In this document: piece after piece, positions 36,971 through 46,371 of the stretch
Numbering within the stretch: the first letter of the stretch is position 1
Layout of the letters: every line of letters begins with the position of its first letter
NCBI GenBank assembly: GCA_017849585.1
Contig: JAFIGT010000034.1
Span: 43,971-107,970 of the forward strand
Length of the DNA stretch: 64,000 bases
Reading direction: 5' to 3'
Source of the DNA: Verrucomicrobium sp.
Lineage (GTDB): Bacteria > Verrucomicrobiota > Verrucomicrobiia > Methylacidiphilales > UBA1321
Notes under the pieces: generated by a model
What the model was told of the DNA's origin: nothing
Seen by the model: the letters and a program-made list of their open reading frames with translations, nothing else
Databases searched by the model: none
Translations under genes and position numbers: made by a program

Positions 36971-38445
36971 CCTTTATCGGATTCTGCGGCTTCGTTTTAC
37001 TGCCGTTTCCATTCATCCTTTTTGCGGGAATACTCCTCATCGCATTTGCGTGGTTTCTCTACGATGGCTTAACCAACGGCGGCAAACTTTCCGGTTTGTC
37101 GAAGTACGTCCTCAAATTCGGTGGCGTGAAATGGGTTGAGGCCGACTTTTGCCGAGGGTGGGAAATCGACGGTCAAACCGGCTCGGGGAAAACTGCCTCT
37201 GGCGTCGTCCCGATTATCCACAACGTTAAAATGAATCGTTCCGACGTGGGAATTCTCGCTCTCGATACCAAGGGAGATTTGAGCGAGCCGCTCGCGGCCA
37301 TCGCGCAAGATCTAAACTGCGGCGATGATTTGCGGCAGTTGGAAGTCCGACCGGATAACGCAGGACCCAAGTGGAAGCCGCCATTCACCATGAATTTTCT
37401 GTCTGACCCAAGTATCCCTTCTTCCACCTATGCGAAGATGCTGGTCGACGTGGCGACCGCTGCGGGGCAGCGGGGAGGACAAGCCTTTTTCAAAAGCGCC
37501 GCGAAAGTGCTGATTCAGAATGGGCTCATTGCGCTCCATGTCCTCAGGAGACCCGTCACCCTTACCAATCTCTTCGTCATGGTATCCAATAAAACAGCCT
37601 TGGATACCGTGGCCGCAGACCTTAAGAAACCCGAAATCACCAAATGCGACTGGCTCCGAGCTTATTTTGACGATCTGCTCCGCCAGCCAGCCGAGCAATT
37701 TCAAGGAACGTGCGCGACGGTCTTCAATTATCTTGAACCCTTTACGCATCCCGACATCGCCGAGATTTTCAATTCACCGAACCCAACCTTTGATTTGAAC
37801 GAAATCGACTCTGGAAAGCTCATTAGCATCCGCATTCCGCAGAAATATCAGACGGAAAAACGCTATGTCAGCTTACTGCTCAAAGCCTTGTTCTATACTC
37901 ATGCCCTGCGCCGGTATGATCTCTCCAGCGAGGAACGCGCCAAAAAGAACCTCATCGTACTCGTCCTCGACGAAGCGCAGGAAACCGTGCTGGTCAGCGA
38001 AGACGGCCTCTCCGATTACAACGTCATCGACAAGATTCGTGGAGCACGAGCCACCACCATCAATTCCACCCAGTCGCCCACGTCCTACATCCCACCCATG
38101 GGGGCTCGGGACAAAGCCGAGGTATTTCTCCTCAATCTGGCCAATCGGGTCCATTTCACCGCTGCGGACAAGGACGCCTCTGAAATGATTGCCGATGCGA
38201 TGGGCAAGCACACAGTTCAGAAAAAAACGCATGGATACTCCGGTGGTAAAAGCAGCCTGAGCTGGACCGACCAGGACGAACACATCATTAAGCCGCATGA
38301 GTTGCGCGGGTTGCCTAAGCATGTGGCCGTCATCAAGCATTGCGCGTGGAAATATTGCAAGCGAGTGAAACTGTCTCCTTCACAATTCACGAAGCCTGCC
38401 GATTCAAAAGCGATTGCGCCGACATCACCGGAAATCGAGGAGTAA
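36937..38445 (+). CDS. Type IV coupling protein (VirD4/TraD/TrwB-like)
   Basis: This 502-residue ATPase connects the relaxosome to the type IV secretion channel. Two N-terminal transmembrane helices are present (about 8-26 and 28-45). Walker A GQTGSGKT is at 79-86, Walker B LIVLVLDEAQE near 340, and the T4CP sensor-like ARATTINSTQSPTS follows. It is shorter than TraD and lacks a C-terminal extension, like TrwB. It overlaps the previous gene by 34 bases and lies before the methylase-helicase gene, so it is within the transfer operon. Confidence 0.9.
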   Translation: MDKTSLVYSALTFIGFCGFVLLPFPFILFAGILLIAFAWFLYDGLTNGGKLSGLSKYVLKFGGVKWVEADFCRGWEIDGQTGSGKTASGVVPIIHNVKMNRSDVGILALDTKGDLSEPLAAIAQDLNCGDDLRQLEVRPDNAGPKWKPPFTMNFLSDPSIPSSTYAKMLVDVATAAGQRGGQAFFKSAAKVLIQNGLIALHVLRRPVTLTNLFVMVSNKTALDTVAADLKKPEITKCDWLRAYFDDLLRQPAEQFQGTCATVFNYLEPFTHPDIAEIFNSPNPTFDLNEIDSGKLISIRIPQKYQTEKRYVSLLLKALFYTHALRRYDLSSEERAKKNLIVLVLDEAQETVLVSEDGLSDYNVIDKIRGARATTINSTQSPTSYIPPMGARDKAEVFLLNLANRVHFTAADKDASEMIADAMGKHTVQKKTHGYSGGKSSLSWTDQDEHIIKPHELRGLPKHVAVIKHCAWKYCKRVKLSPSQFTKPADSKAIAPTSPEIEE

Positions 38446-38469
38446 TAGCGCCTCTAATAACTGCGTTCT

Positions 38470-41400
38470 ATGCCTCCCAAATCCCGAAAAGATACTGACC
38501 AACTCGACCTTTTTTCCTATACTAGGCCCAAGCATGACACCACTCACCCAATACGGACGGATGGCCGAGAGGCACTGGCGGGAGTTTCTACCCCGGCGAG
38601 TGACGGAGCTGGAAGCGACGGGGCAACTCCACGAGATGCTCTTATACGCGGAGGAACAAACCAAGGACGAGATGGATCAACTGGTGCGGCAACTGATCCA
38701 GCAGGGACAGACGGCGCAGCAAGCTCACGACAGCGCGTGGGAGATCGTGCGAGAGCACTTTATCCTGCTTCAGCCGGAATCAGAACAAGCCGGAACGTAA
38801 ATAATTACCGGATCACCGATGCCGATTCCATCGGCATCGGTTCACTCAAGCATAAGTGTCGCGCCAACTTTGCGGCGATTCAGACACTTCAGCGAGTCGA
38901 ACAAGAAGGCCGCCCAGCCACTCCAGAAGAAAAGGCGGTTCTCGTCAAATATGTCGGTTGGGGTGGGATGCCCCAATTGTTTCAGCACGTACCTGATTCC
39001 GATTGGAAAAAGGAAGCCGACCACCTGCACCAACTCCTCACGACGGAGGAATATACCGCCGCACGGGAATCGACCCTGAACGCGCACTATACGTCTCCGG
39101 TGATTATCCGTTCCATGTATACCATGCTGGAACGGTTCGGGTTTCGACAGGGGCGGATACTGGAACCGGCCTGCGGAGTAGGCCATTTCATTGGACTGAT
39201 GCCCGAAATGATGCACCAGCAGTCGGCGCTCACCGGTATTGAACTGGATGCTGTGACCGCACGTATTGCCCGTGCGCTCTATCCTGATGCTGATATTCGA
39301 CAGAGCGCCTATGAGAGCGCCAAATTGGCTGATGGATTCTATGATGTAGCCATCTCCAATGTTCCCTTCGGCGATTATCCTCCATTCGACCCGCGTCTGA
39401 ATGAATTTAAGTTTCCGATTCACGATTATTTCTTTGCGGCCACGGTCGAACGCATTCGGCCCGGCGGGTTGATCCTCTTCATTACCTCGAAAGGCACGCT
39501 CGACAAAAAAGGAGCCTTATTGCGGAAGCATCTCGCCAAGCAGATGGATTTGCTTGGGGCGATTCGCCTTCCCAACGATGCATTTAAAGCCAATGCCCAT
39601 ACCGAAGTGACCACCGATCTGGTGATGCTGCGTAAGCGCCTATCGGGGGAATCTCCCTCTGGCCCGGCGTGGACTGAAAGTGTGCTTTATCGCAATTCCA
39701 AGAACGAGGAAATGCTCCTCAACGAGTATTACCATACCCACCCGAACATGATGTTGGGACGAATGGAGCTGCACCAAGGTTTATACGGACGCAATGAAGC
39801 CACCCTGATAAGCGATGGCCGGGATTTGTCATTATCTCTCGACGCTGTGATTGAACGGTTGCCCCAGAGTATTTATCAACCGCAGAAAATAGAAACCGCT
39901 GCGCCTGAAATCGCCATTCCGGCTCCCGATGACATCAAGCCAAACGCCTATACTCTCGTTGATGGCACGGTGGCGATTCGGGAAGGTGACAACCTCACGC
40001 TGTTACCAGAGTTGCCCCGAGAGACCGCCCGCCGCATACGTGGTTTGATTCAATTGCGTTCCGCCGTGCGGGAATGTTTGCGGAGCCAGGTCGAGGACCA
40101 GCCGGAGGAACTGATTGTAGAAGCCCGCACCAAATTGAATTGGGAGTATGACCGATTTTACAGCCTGTTTGGGGCTGTCTCAGAAAGCGCCAACATACGG
40201 GCTTTCAGTGGCGATCCTGATTTGCCGTTACTGAGATCGCTGGAGAATTTCAACGAAGAAACTCGCCGCGCAAGCAAGACCGCCATCTTTCGCGAGCGAA
40301 CCATCCAACGACACAAACCGGTGGAATCAGTCGAGACAGCCAAGGAGGCGTTACTCGTCTCATTGAATGAAAAAGGGAGAGTCAACCTCCCGCTCATGAG
40401 TTGGCTGCTCAAGAAGCCGGTGGAGGAGTTTCTGCCAGAGCTGAAAGGACTCATCTTCCTTGATCCACAGACGGAGGCATGGGAAACAGGCGATGCCTAT
40501 CTTTCCGGCAATATCCGTGAAAAGCTCGCCATAGCCGAAGCCGCCGCACTCACCGATCCGCGCTATCAGGAGAATGTCTCCGCTCTACAGGCCGTTCAAC
40601 CGGAAGAACTGAAAGCAACCGAGATCGACGCCCGTCTCGGTTCGGTATGGATACCCGAGAGGGACATTGAGCAGTTTGTTGTGGAATTGTTTCATCTTTC
40701 GCCGAATGCGGTTCGGATTAAGCATTCGCCGCAGTTGGGTTCATGGACCCTGCAACCTGACTACGAAGCGAAGTCCTGCGTCGCTAATACGACAGAATGG
40801 GGCACTCCCCGATATTCGGCGATTTCGTTGATTGAGGACGCGCTTAATCTCCGCACGCCCACCGTTTATGATACGGACCCGCGCACAGACCAGCGGATCG
40901 TCAATGCCGCCGCGACCGAGGCCGCTCGGGAAAAACAACAGCGGATCAAAGAACGGTTTCCGCAATGGCTCTGGCAAAATGATGATCGTCGCGAACGGTT
41001 GGTGAAGCAGTATAATGAAGAATTTAACAACATCCGTATTCGCACCTTTAGCGGCGACCACCTGACGCTACCGGGGGCCAGTCCGCTTATCACGTTGCGT
41101 TCACATCAAAAATCTGCCGTATGGCGGATTCTGCAATCACCCAACACCTTACTCGCTCATGTCGTAGGCGCGGGCAAGACATTCACCATGGTCGCCGCAG
41201 CGATGGAGCAAAAGCGGTTGGGGTTGGCCCAAAAGCCCCTCATTGCCGTGCCCAATCATATGCTCGGACAGTTTTCGTCAGAACTGCTCATGCTTTATCC
41301 CGGTGCTAATATTCTCGTGGCGGGAAAGGACGACTTCCACACGGCCCACCGACAGCAGCTCTTTTCCCGTATCGCCACCGGCAATTGGGATGCCGTGATC

Positions 41401-43578
41401 GTCACCCATTCTGGACTTGAGCGCATTCCCATTTCACAGGATGCGCAGGAAGAATTTCTTAAGGAACAAATCGAAGAACTGGAACTGGCAATTCTCCAGC
41501 AGAAGGCCGACAAGGGATTCCAACGAATGGTCAAGGAATTGGAAGCAGCAAAAAACCGTCTCGAAACCAAGCTCAAGACGCTTTCCGCTCAGGAGAAGAA
41601 AGACAATACACTCACGTTTGAAGAGCTGGGGGTGGATCGTCTCTTTGTCGATGAAGCGCATTACTTCAAAAATCTCTTCTATGTCTCGAAGATGACCCGC
41701 GTTGCCGGATTGCCGATGACCTCTTCGCAACGAGCGTTCGATATGTTCCTCAAAGTTCAGCATCTTCAGAAGCTGAACGGCGGAGGTGGCGTGGTTTTCG
41801 CTACGGGCACGCCAGTCACCAACACCATGGCTGAGATGTTCACCATGCAACGCTACCTCCAGATGAACAGTCTGGAGGACCGGCAATTGCAGCATTTTGA
41901 TTCGTGGGCGGCCACGTTTGGCGAACCCGTGACCGCGATGGAGCTGTCGCCGGACGGCGCGGGCTACCGGTTGAACACCCGTTTTGCACGGTTCGTCAAT
42001 GTACCGGAATTGATGCAGCAATTCCGCCAAGTCGCCGACATTCAGACGGCAGAAATGCTCCAACTACCCGTGCCCAAACTTTTTCAAGGCAAAGCGCTCA
42101 TCGTGAGTGCTCCCGCCACGCCTGCTTTAAAAGCCTTTGTCGCCACGCTGGCCAAGCGAGCGGAGCGTCTCCGCAACGGCAATGTCGATCCGTCCGTGGA
42201 CAACATGCTCAAAATTACAGGAGAAGGACGCAAAGCCGCCCTTGATTTGAGACTCGTCGGAATGGGCCGCGACCATGCCGACAGTAAACTCTCTTTGGCG
42301 GCCAAGGAGATATTCACCCTATGGGAGCAAACGAAAGAGCCGCGATTAACGCAACTCGTGTTCTGCGATCTTTCCACGCCACAAGCCGACTCAAAGATTT
42401 TTTCCGCGTATGACGACCTCAAGCGAAAGCTTGTGCAGAAAGGTATCCCGCCGGATGAAATCGCATTTATTCAGGAGCACGAGAGCGATGTCGCGAAAGA
42501 CGCGCTGTTTAAAAAAGTACGGTCCGGCCAAATCAGAGTCCTCATGGGCAGCACGGCAAAGATGGGTACCGGCACCAACGTACAGAAGCGTCTCGTGGCA
42601 CTCCACCACCTCGACGCGCCGTGGCGACCTGCCGACATTGAACAACGGGAAGGAAGGATTTTACGGCAGGGCAATGAAAATGCGGAAGTGAAAATCTTCC
42701 GATACGTCTCGGAAGGCTCATTCGACGCCTATATGTGGGGCGTTCTGGAAACCAAGGCGAAATTCATTGGCCAGATCATGACCAAAGCAAGCCACGTTCG
42801 CAAAATCGAAGACCTCGATGCCCCGGCCCTCACTTATGCCGAAGTGAAGGCAATTGCTTCCGGCAATCCGCTTGTGATTGAAAAAGCTAAGGTCGATGCG
42901 GAAGTCATGCGCTTGAGCCGTCTCCGTTCCCAACACGGTGAAGCGCAGTATGTCACTCGCCATGCCATTCGCCGTTCTACCGAGGACATGGAGAGATTGG
43001 AACGACGGATTCGTAACATGGACGAGGATATGGCGATTCGACAGCAAACTAAAGGTGATGCGTTTGTTATTCGCATTGAAAACCGAACAATGACGGACCG
43101 TGTTGCGGCAGGCGAAAAACTCAACGAGCTGGCCCAAAAGCATTTGCTCGCTACCGAGTTCGTTGAATTGGGATCATTTGCCGGATTCCGGTTGCAGCTT
43201 TTCCCCGAGCGTTCCGATGAAATCGTACTCTGTGGAAAGAATCATTATGTTGCCAAGGTATCTGATTCAGCTTCCGGCACCATTAGCTCTTTGGAGTATG
43301 TCGTTCGTTCCATGGCGGAGCGGCTTTCCGACTATAAGAAGGAATTAGCCGCCACCCAGCAGAAAGTGACCGACTTGCAATCGCACGCGAATAAGCCGTT
43401 TGAGCACGGTGAAAAACTGGAATCGCTCCTGAAACGTCAGCAGGAAATCACCCAAGCTCTTGATCTCACCAAAAATCAGGCGTCGAATCAGCTTTCGGGA
43501 GAAAGCGAGTCAAGCGCATCAGTGATTGTGGAAACGGTCAAAATCACGGAGAAGAGGGCGGTGCGAATGAGACTTTAG
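38470..43578 (+). CDS. Giant adenine DNA methylase-SNF2-type helicase fusion
   Basis: This 1702-residue protein occurs commonly on conjugative elements. Its N-terminal 110 residues are low-complexity. The methyltransferase (about 225-360) has motif I ILEPACGVGHFIGLM and motif IV NVPFGDY (an NPPF variant). The helicase has Walker A VVGAGKT near 898, the DEAH-type box LFVDEAHYFKN near 1057, and C-terminal motifs GSTAKMGTGTNVQK and EGRILRQGN. A long coiled segment follows to the end. It may methylate element DNA to evade host restriction or restart DNA synthesis after transfer. The start at 38470 is chosen because MPPKSRKDTDQLDLFS is typical for this family, although no strong ribosome-binding site precedes it. 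A second gene lies inside its first part in another frame. Confidence 0.85.
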   Translation: MPPKSRKDTDQLDLFSYTRPKHDTTHPIRTDGREALAGVSTPASDGAGSDGATPRDALIRGGTNQGRDGSTGAATDPAGTDGAASSRQRVGDRARALYPASAGIRTSRNVNNYRITDADSIGIGSLKHKCRANFAAIQTLQRVEQEGRPATPEEKAVLVKYVGWGGMPQLFQHVPDSDWKKEADHLHQLLTTEEYTAARESTLNAHYTSPVIIRSMYTMLERFGFRQGRILEPACGVGHFIGLMPEMMHQQSALTGIELDAVTARIARALYPDADIRQSAYESAKLADGFYDVAISNVPFGDYPPFDPRLNEFKFPIHDYFFAATVERIRPGGLILFITSKGTLDKKGALLRKHLAKQMDLLGAIRLPNDAFKANAHTEVTTDLVMLRKRLSGESPSGPAWTESVLYRNSKNEEMLLNEYYHTHPNMMLGRMELHQGLYGRNEATLISDGRDLSLSLDAVIERLPQSIYQPQKIETAAPEIAIPAPDDIKPNAYTLVDGTVAIREGDNLTLLPELPRETARRIRGLIQLRSAVRECLRSQVEDQPEELIVEARTKLNWEYDRFYSLFGAVSESANIRAFSGDPDLPLLRSLENFNEETRRASKTAIFRERTIQRHKPVESVETAKEALLVSLNEKGRVNLPLMSWLLKKPVEEFLPELKGLIFLDPQTEAWETGDAYLSGNIREKLAIAEAAALTDPRYQENVSALQAVQPEELKATEIDARLGSVWIPERDIEQFVVELFHLSPNAVRIKHSPQLGSWTLQPDYEAKSCVANTTEWGTPRYSAISLIEDALNLRTPTVYDTDPRTDQRIVNAAATEAAREKQQRIKERFPQWLWQNDDRRERLVKQYNEEFNNIRIRTFSGDHLTLPGASPLITLRSHQKSAVWRILQSPNTLLAHVVGAGKTFTMVAAAMEQKRLGLAQKPLIAVPNHMLGQFSSELLMLYPGANILVAGKDDFHTAHRQQLFSRIATGNWDAVIVTHSGLERIPISQDAQEEFLKEQIEELELAILQQKADKGFQRMVKELEAAKNRLETKLKTLSAQEKKDNTLTFEELGVDRLFVDEAHYFKNLFYVSKMTRVAGLPMTSSQRAFDMFLKVQHLQKLNGGGGVVFATGTPVTNTMAEMFTMQRYLQMNSLEDRQLQHFDSWAATFGEPVTAMELSPDGAGYRLNTRFARFVNVPELMQQFRQVADIQTAEMLQLPVPKLFQGKALIVSAPATPALKAFVATLAKRAERLRNGNVDPSVDNMLKITGEGRKAALDLRLVGMGRDHADSKLSLAAKEIFTLWEQTKEPRLTQLVFCDLSTPQADSKIFSAYDDLKRKLVQKGIPPDEIAFIQEHESDVAKDALFKKVRSGQIRVLMGSTAKMGTGTNVQKRLVALHHLDAPWRPADIEQREGRILRQGNENAEVKIFRYVSEGSFDAYMWGVLETKAKFIGQIMTKASHVRKIEDLDAPALTYAEVKAIASGNPLVIEKAKVDAEVMRLSRLRSQHGEAQYVTRHAIRRSTEDMERLERRIRNMDEDMAIRQQTKGDAFVIRIENRTMTDRVAAGEKLNELAQKHLLATEFVELGSFAGFRLQLFPERSDEIVLCGKNHYVAKVSDSASGTISSLEYVVRSMAERLSDYKKELAATQQKVTDLQSHANKPFEHGEKLESLLKRQQEITQALDLTKNQASNQLSGESESSASVIVETVKITEKRAVRMRL
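38534..38800 (+). CDS. TnpV-like small protein nested in the methylase gene, different frame
   Basis: An ATG at 38534 opens an 88-residue frame wholly inside the 5' part of the methylase-helicase gene but shifted. It has the TnpV-like pattern: QYGRMAERHWREFLPRRVTE at the start, then helical acidic-hydrophobic segments (LLYAEEQTKDEMDQLVRQL and AHDSAWEIVREHFI). In this stretch the methylase frame is low-complexity (Ala/Gly/Thr/Asp-rich), as expected if the other frame constrains the sequence. The region ends exactly where the methylase protein becomes well conserved. TnpV proteins accompany mobile elements; function unknown. Confidence 0.65.
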   Translation: MTPLTQYGRMAERHWREFLPRRVTELEATGQLHEMLLYAEEQTKDEMDQLVRQLIQQGQTAQQAHDSAWEIVREHFILLQPESEQAGT

Positions 43579-43593
43579 TACGGAGAGACCGTT

Positions 43594-44217
43594 ATGAACT
43601 CGCTAGAAAGTGACGTAAAATATCTGAACCGCTTCACGACGCTGCCGTTTCTTCTCGATTTGTTAAAACGCAAGAAGCTCGTGCTGGTGGACCCTTCCCG
43701 TTGGGAAGACCGAAACGACACGGAAATCATGAAGGTCTACAAGTATCGGAAGAATCTCTCTCATCTGTATGCCTTATGTTTTTCCAGAGGACTGGAGACG
43801 ATTCACCATTGGAAAACCTTCTCGGACGGCGCGAGTGGCTGTTGCATCGAATTTCATGGGAATGACCTTCTGAATGTCTTCGATTCTCTCGAACTCCGGC
43901 ATGGTTCCGTGATTTATAAAAAAATCAACGAAGTGAACACCGCATCCATTCGCGTCGAAGACATCCCATTCACCAAGCGGTGGCCCTACCGCTGCGAGGA
44001 AGAATACCGCGTCATCAGTGAAGACGCTCGTTGCAGCGAAATAGACATCGAACTGGGAATGATTAACAAGATCACCATTAATCAGCGCATGCCCGATCAA
44101 GTTTACTTGAGCATACGAGATTATTTGAAAGAGGCTTTCGCCAATCCCGAAAAACGAATCCATCGCTCCACGCTTTTCGAGAACCACGTTTGGATTCGGA
44201 AATTTGCAAGAGACTGA
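43594..44217 (+). CDS. DUF2971-like protein, element cargo
   Basis: This 207-residue protein has the DUF2971 layout: an N-terminal YLNRFTTLPFLLDLLKRKKL segment, a WEDRNDTEIM stretch, and the family core LYALCFSRGLETIHHWKTFS followed by GCCIEFHG. Members are frequently found in phage-defence and mobile-element contexts, but their activity is unknown. The gene follows the methylase after 15 bases and is placed between the methylase and T4SS genes. It might be a defence cargo of the element. Confidence 0.7.
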   Translation: MNSLESDVKYLNRFTTLPFLLDLLKRKKLVLVDPSRWEDRNDTEIMKVYKYRKNLSHLYALCFSRGLETIHHWKTFSDGASGCCIEFHGNDLLNVFDSLELRHGSVIYKKINEVNTASIRVEDIPFTKRWPYRCEEEYRVISEDARCSEIDIELGMINKITINQRMPDQVYLSIRDYLKEAFANPEKRIHRSTLFENHVWIRKFARD

Positions 44218-44306
44218 ACTGGCCACGGCTTGCCCGTGACCGACGAATCTGTCTTGGAAAGCACAGCCCTAGCACTCAGACGAGCGGAGCGACTTCTTGC
44301 AATTCC

Positions 44307-44326
44307 TCCACCGGCTTGCCGGTGGA
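44307..44326. terminator. Perfect hairpin after the DUF2971 gene
   Basis: TCCACCGG and CCGGTGGA pair around CTTG, followed by TTTG. A similar weaker hairpin with the same GGCTTGCC core is at 44224-44238 (CACGG/CCGTG). Together they likely end the rightward transcript of the methylase/DUF2971 genes. Confidence 0.55.
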
Positions 44327-44382
44327 TTTGACGCGAAACTTATGCATTGACGTTTTTTGGGCAATGTGAAAGACCTGGGAAT

Positions 44383-44673
44383 ATGAATATCGAAATTGAA
44401 TTCGGCATTATCAGCGAGAAGAATAAAACACTCATAGACAAAAAGGAGCAATTGAAAAAATCAATTTTATCAGGTTCTAGCTCTTATGTTCGATATTATC
44501 TCATAGCACAAATAATACTGCTATTAGAGGACATCGCAGCGCACATCTCTGTTTATAACATAATAGCAAACCTCAGCCAGCCGGAACTTCGCATCGACCT
44601 TCCCGCTGGATTGGAAAATGACGTTAGAAATATGCGACTGATTTTAAGAAAAGTGGCTCCCCAGTTTATTTGA
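44383..44673 (+). CDS. Short hypothetical protein
   Basis: This encodes 96 residues from the ATG at 44383. It is mostly helical with a hydrophobic stretch YLIAQIILLLEDIAAHISVY, so a membrane or helix-bundle protein is possible. It is AT-rich relative to its neighbours, and its end overlaps the end of the convergent AAA+ gene by eight bases. I do not recognise it; it may be cargo. Confidence 0.5.
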   Translation: MNIEIEFGIISEKNKTLIDKKEQLKKSILSGSSSYVRYYLIAQIILLLEDIAAHISVYNIIANLSQPELRIDLPAGLENDVRNMRLILRKVAPQFI

Positions 44674-45502
44674 GTGTCTCCGCTATAGTTAGTTCCTGAA
44701 GCGCTTTCTCAATGGTATTCCTCATTGGGCGAGCTCCCAATGCGCGGCTGTACCCCTCCCGAATCAATCGTTCCAAGGTTTGACTATCCACTAGCACCGG
44801 ATACCCGAGTGCTCTTAAGCGTGAGGTCTCGCGTTCGATTAACAATTCGCAAATCTCCCGCTGGACTTCATAGCCCAATCTCCCAAACACCAGCTTATCG
44901 GTGATTCGGGCTACAAGTTCAGGGCGCAACGTCTGGTCTACTTTTCTCAATACGGTGCGTTCGATTGTGGTGAACGTCGAATTTTCCATCCGCATGGATT
45001 CGGCAGACCCAATATTGGACGTGAATACCACATAATAGTTGCTCAGATTCTTAGTCTCGCCAGTGGCAAGGGTAATTCGTCCCGCATCGAGAATTTGCAA
45101 AAAGAGGTCCAATACGAGCGGGTGGGCTTTTTCCATTTCATCAAAGAGCAAAGTCCCGTGGTTCTCTTTCGCCAGCGCCATACCCAACAGTCCGATCTCA
45201 GAAGAGGATTGCCCCAGCAACAAGCCGACTGAAGATTGATTTTGATACTCGGACATATCAAAACGGTGCAGGTGTCCCGGCCCGAAAAGGTATTCGGAAA
45301 AACATTGCGTGATCTCCGTCTTCCCCACGCCCGTAGGTCCCACCAGCAAAAAGGAGCCTCGTGGGCGAGAGGGATGGGCTAACCCCAATTCACCGCGACA
45401 CAGTACCGAAACGATGCGCGGAATGACATGATCCTGTCCGCGAATATTGGTTTTAAGATGAGTCTCTAGATTTTTGAGTTTTGTCTTTAATTCGTCGTTC
45501 AT
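44666..45502 (-). CDS. Single-domain ClpA/ClpB-like AAA+ ATPase
   Basis: This encodes 278 residues from the ATG at 45500-45502, preceded by AAAGGGAT; an in-frame ATG at 45523 is less likely. It is like the second AAA+ domain of Clp-type unfoldases: LKTNIRGQDHVIPRI, Walker A LLVGPTGVGKTE, pore-like HRFDMSEYQNQSS, Walker B GTLLFDEMEKAH, sensor 1 VVFTSNIGS and arginine-finger RPELVARI. Without an N-domain or a first ring it is half the usual Clp length. It lies divergent to the T4SS genes and may energise pilus or complex assembly or disassembly. Confidence 0.8.
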   Translation of the reverse strand: MNDELKTKLKNLETHLKTNIRGQDHVIPRIVSVLCRGELGLAHPSRPRGSFLLVGPTGVGKTEITQCFSEYLFGPGHLHRFDMSEYQNQSSVGLLLGQSSSEIGLLGMALAKENHGTLLFDEMEKAHPLVLDLFLQILDAGRITLATGETKNLSNYYVVFTSNIGSAESMRMENSTFTTIERTVLRKVDQTLRPELVARITDKLVFGRLGYEVQREICELLIERETSRLRALGYPVLVDSQTLERLIREGYSRALGARPMRNTIEKALQELTIAETLK

Positions 45503-45665
45503 GGAAGTGATCCCTTTTCTCATTTGAAAGTGGATCGACTATAGCCCCATTTTGAACACGGAATTTACTGCCTGTGCGTAGACGGTCACTAAGCCGTGCT
45601 AAGACACCTCTAATACATCTACTACGGGCTAAGGGGCTGCCGTCATTTTGTGGTGAACTAGTGGC

Positions 45666-45992
45666 GTGATAACAACCGCTCTCCATACGCTGGCCGACAC
45701 TTCGGAAAACCTCATTTCTACCGCGATTATGCTGCCGCCGTTGGCTCAAGTTACCGGCAACACCGCCCAACTCAAACAGGGTTTTCAACTGGCCCTCGGC
45801 ATCATTTTCATGTTCGGATTCATCTGGGGCGTGATCAAAATCTGGACCGGAGCCAATGCCATCTCCAAAGGCGATCCTGACGGCAAGGCCGGAATCATTG
45901 CTGGAATTATCATTGCGGGAGCTGCGGCCATTATGGGGGCGCTCTTCTCCATCTTCGGACTGAGTGGCGGGGCACTCACTCCGACGTTCTGA
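45666..45992 (+). CDS. VirB2/TrbC-like pilin subunit (putative)
   Basis: This encodes 108 residues with GTG at 45666. Two hydrophobic helices (LALGIIFMFGFIWGVIKIW and IIAGIIIAGAAAIMGALFSI) are separated by a short polar loop with GDPDGK, the layout of VirB2/TrbC pilins, preceded by a longer N-terminal segment that would be removed. It is the first gene of the T4SS operon. The upstream gap (45503-45665) contains TACTA/TAGT-type motifs similar to those near the oriT-like region. Confidence 0.7.
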   Translation: MITTALHTLADTSENLISTAIMLPPLAQVTGNTAQLKQGFQLALGIIFMFGFIWGVIKIWTGANAISKGDPDGKAGIIAGIIIAGAAAIMGALFSIFGLSGGALTPTF

Positions 45993-46020
45993 ACTCGTCG
46001 CACGTCACGACTTCTCTCCT

Positions 46021-46371
46021 ATGTCCGAACTCCGATTTACCGACACGAACGCCGCCGACGATTCCGCCGGTTCCGTTTGGGGCCTAGACGGCAATCTCTT
46101 TCTGCCAGTTGTCGCCTCTGCGACGACCTCAGTGGGATTGCTGTTGGCCCTATTCAGTTTCCTTCATGTCGATTGGTTTCTCAGCGCCTTGATCGGGGCC
46201 ATTCCGTTCATTGGTACGTTGAGCTATGTCCTGCTCTTTAAGCAGGGCAAACCGCTCGGTTACGACCTCGACTTGTTTGAACTCTGGATTGTCGGTCCCG
46301 GATTCAGTTTCAACCCACAGCATCAGCAACCATTTCGCCCCATGGAGGGGGTAGCAAAAGGAGTCTCATGA
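46021..46371 (+). CDS. VirB3/TrbD-like membrane protein
   Basis: This encodes 116 residues starting at the ATG at 46021 (MSELRFTDTNAADDSAG). Two hydrophobic helices are present (about 27-45 and 50-68) followed by a hydrophilic tail (FKQGKPLGYDLDLFELW), as in VirB3 proteins, and it directly precedes virB4 with a four-base overlap. VirB3 helps assemble the pilus with VirB4. Family assignment rests on size, topology and position. Confidence 0.7.
   Translation: MSELRFTDTNAADDSAGSVWGLDGNLFLPVVASATTSVGLLLALFSFLHVDWFLSALIGAIPFIGTLSYVLLFKQGKPLGYDLDLFELWIVGPGFSFNPQHQQPFRPMEGVAKGVS

Noticed and set aside
45453..45788. 111-codon minus-strand frame before the T4SS operon
   Set aside because: It overlaps both the AAA+ start and the VirB2 gene; no motif or ribosome-binding site.
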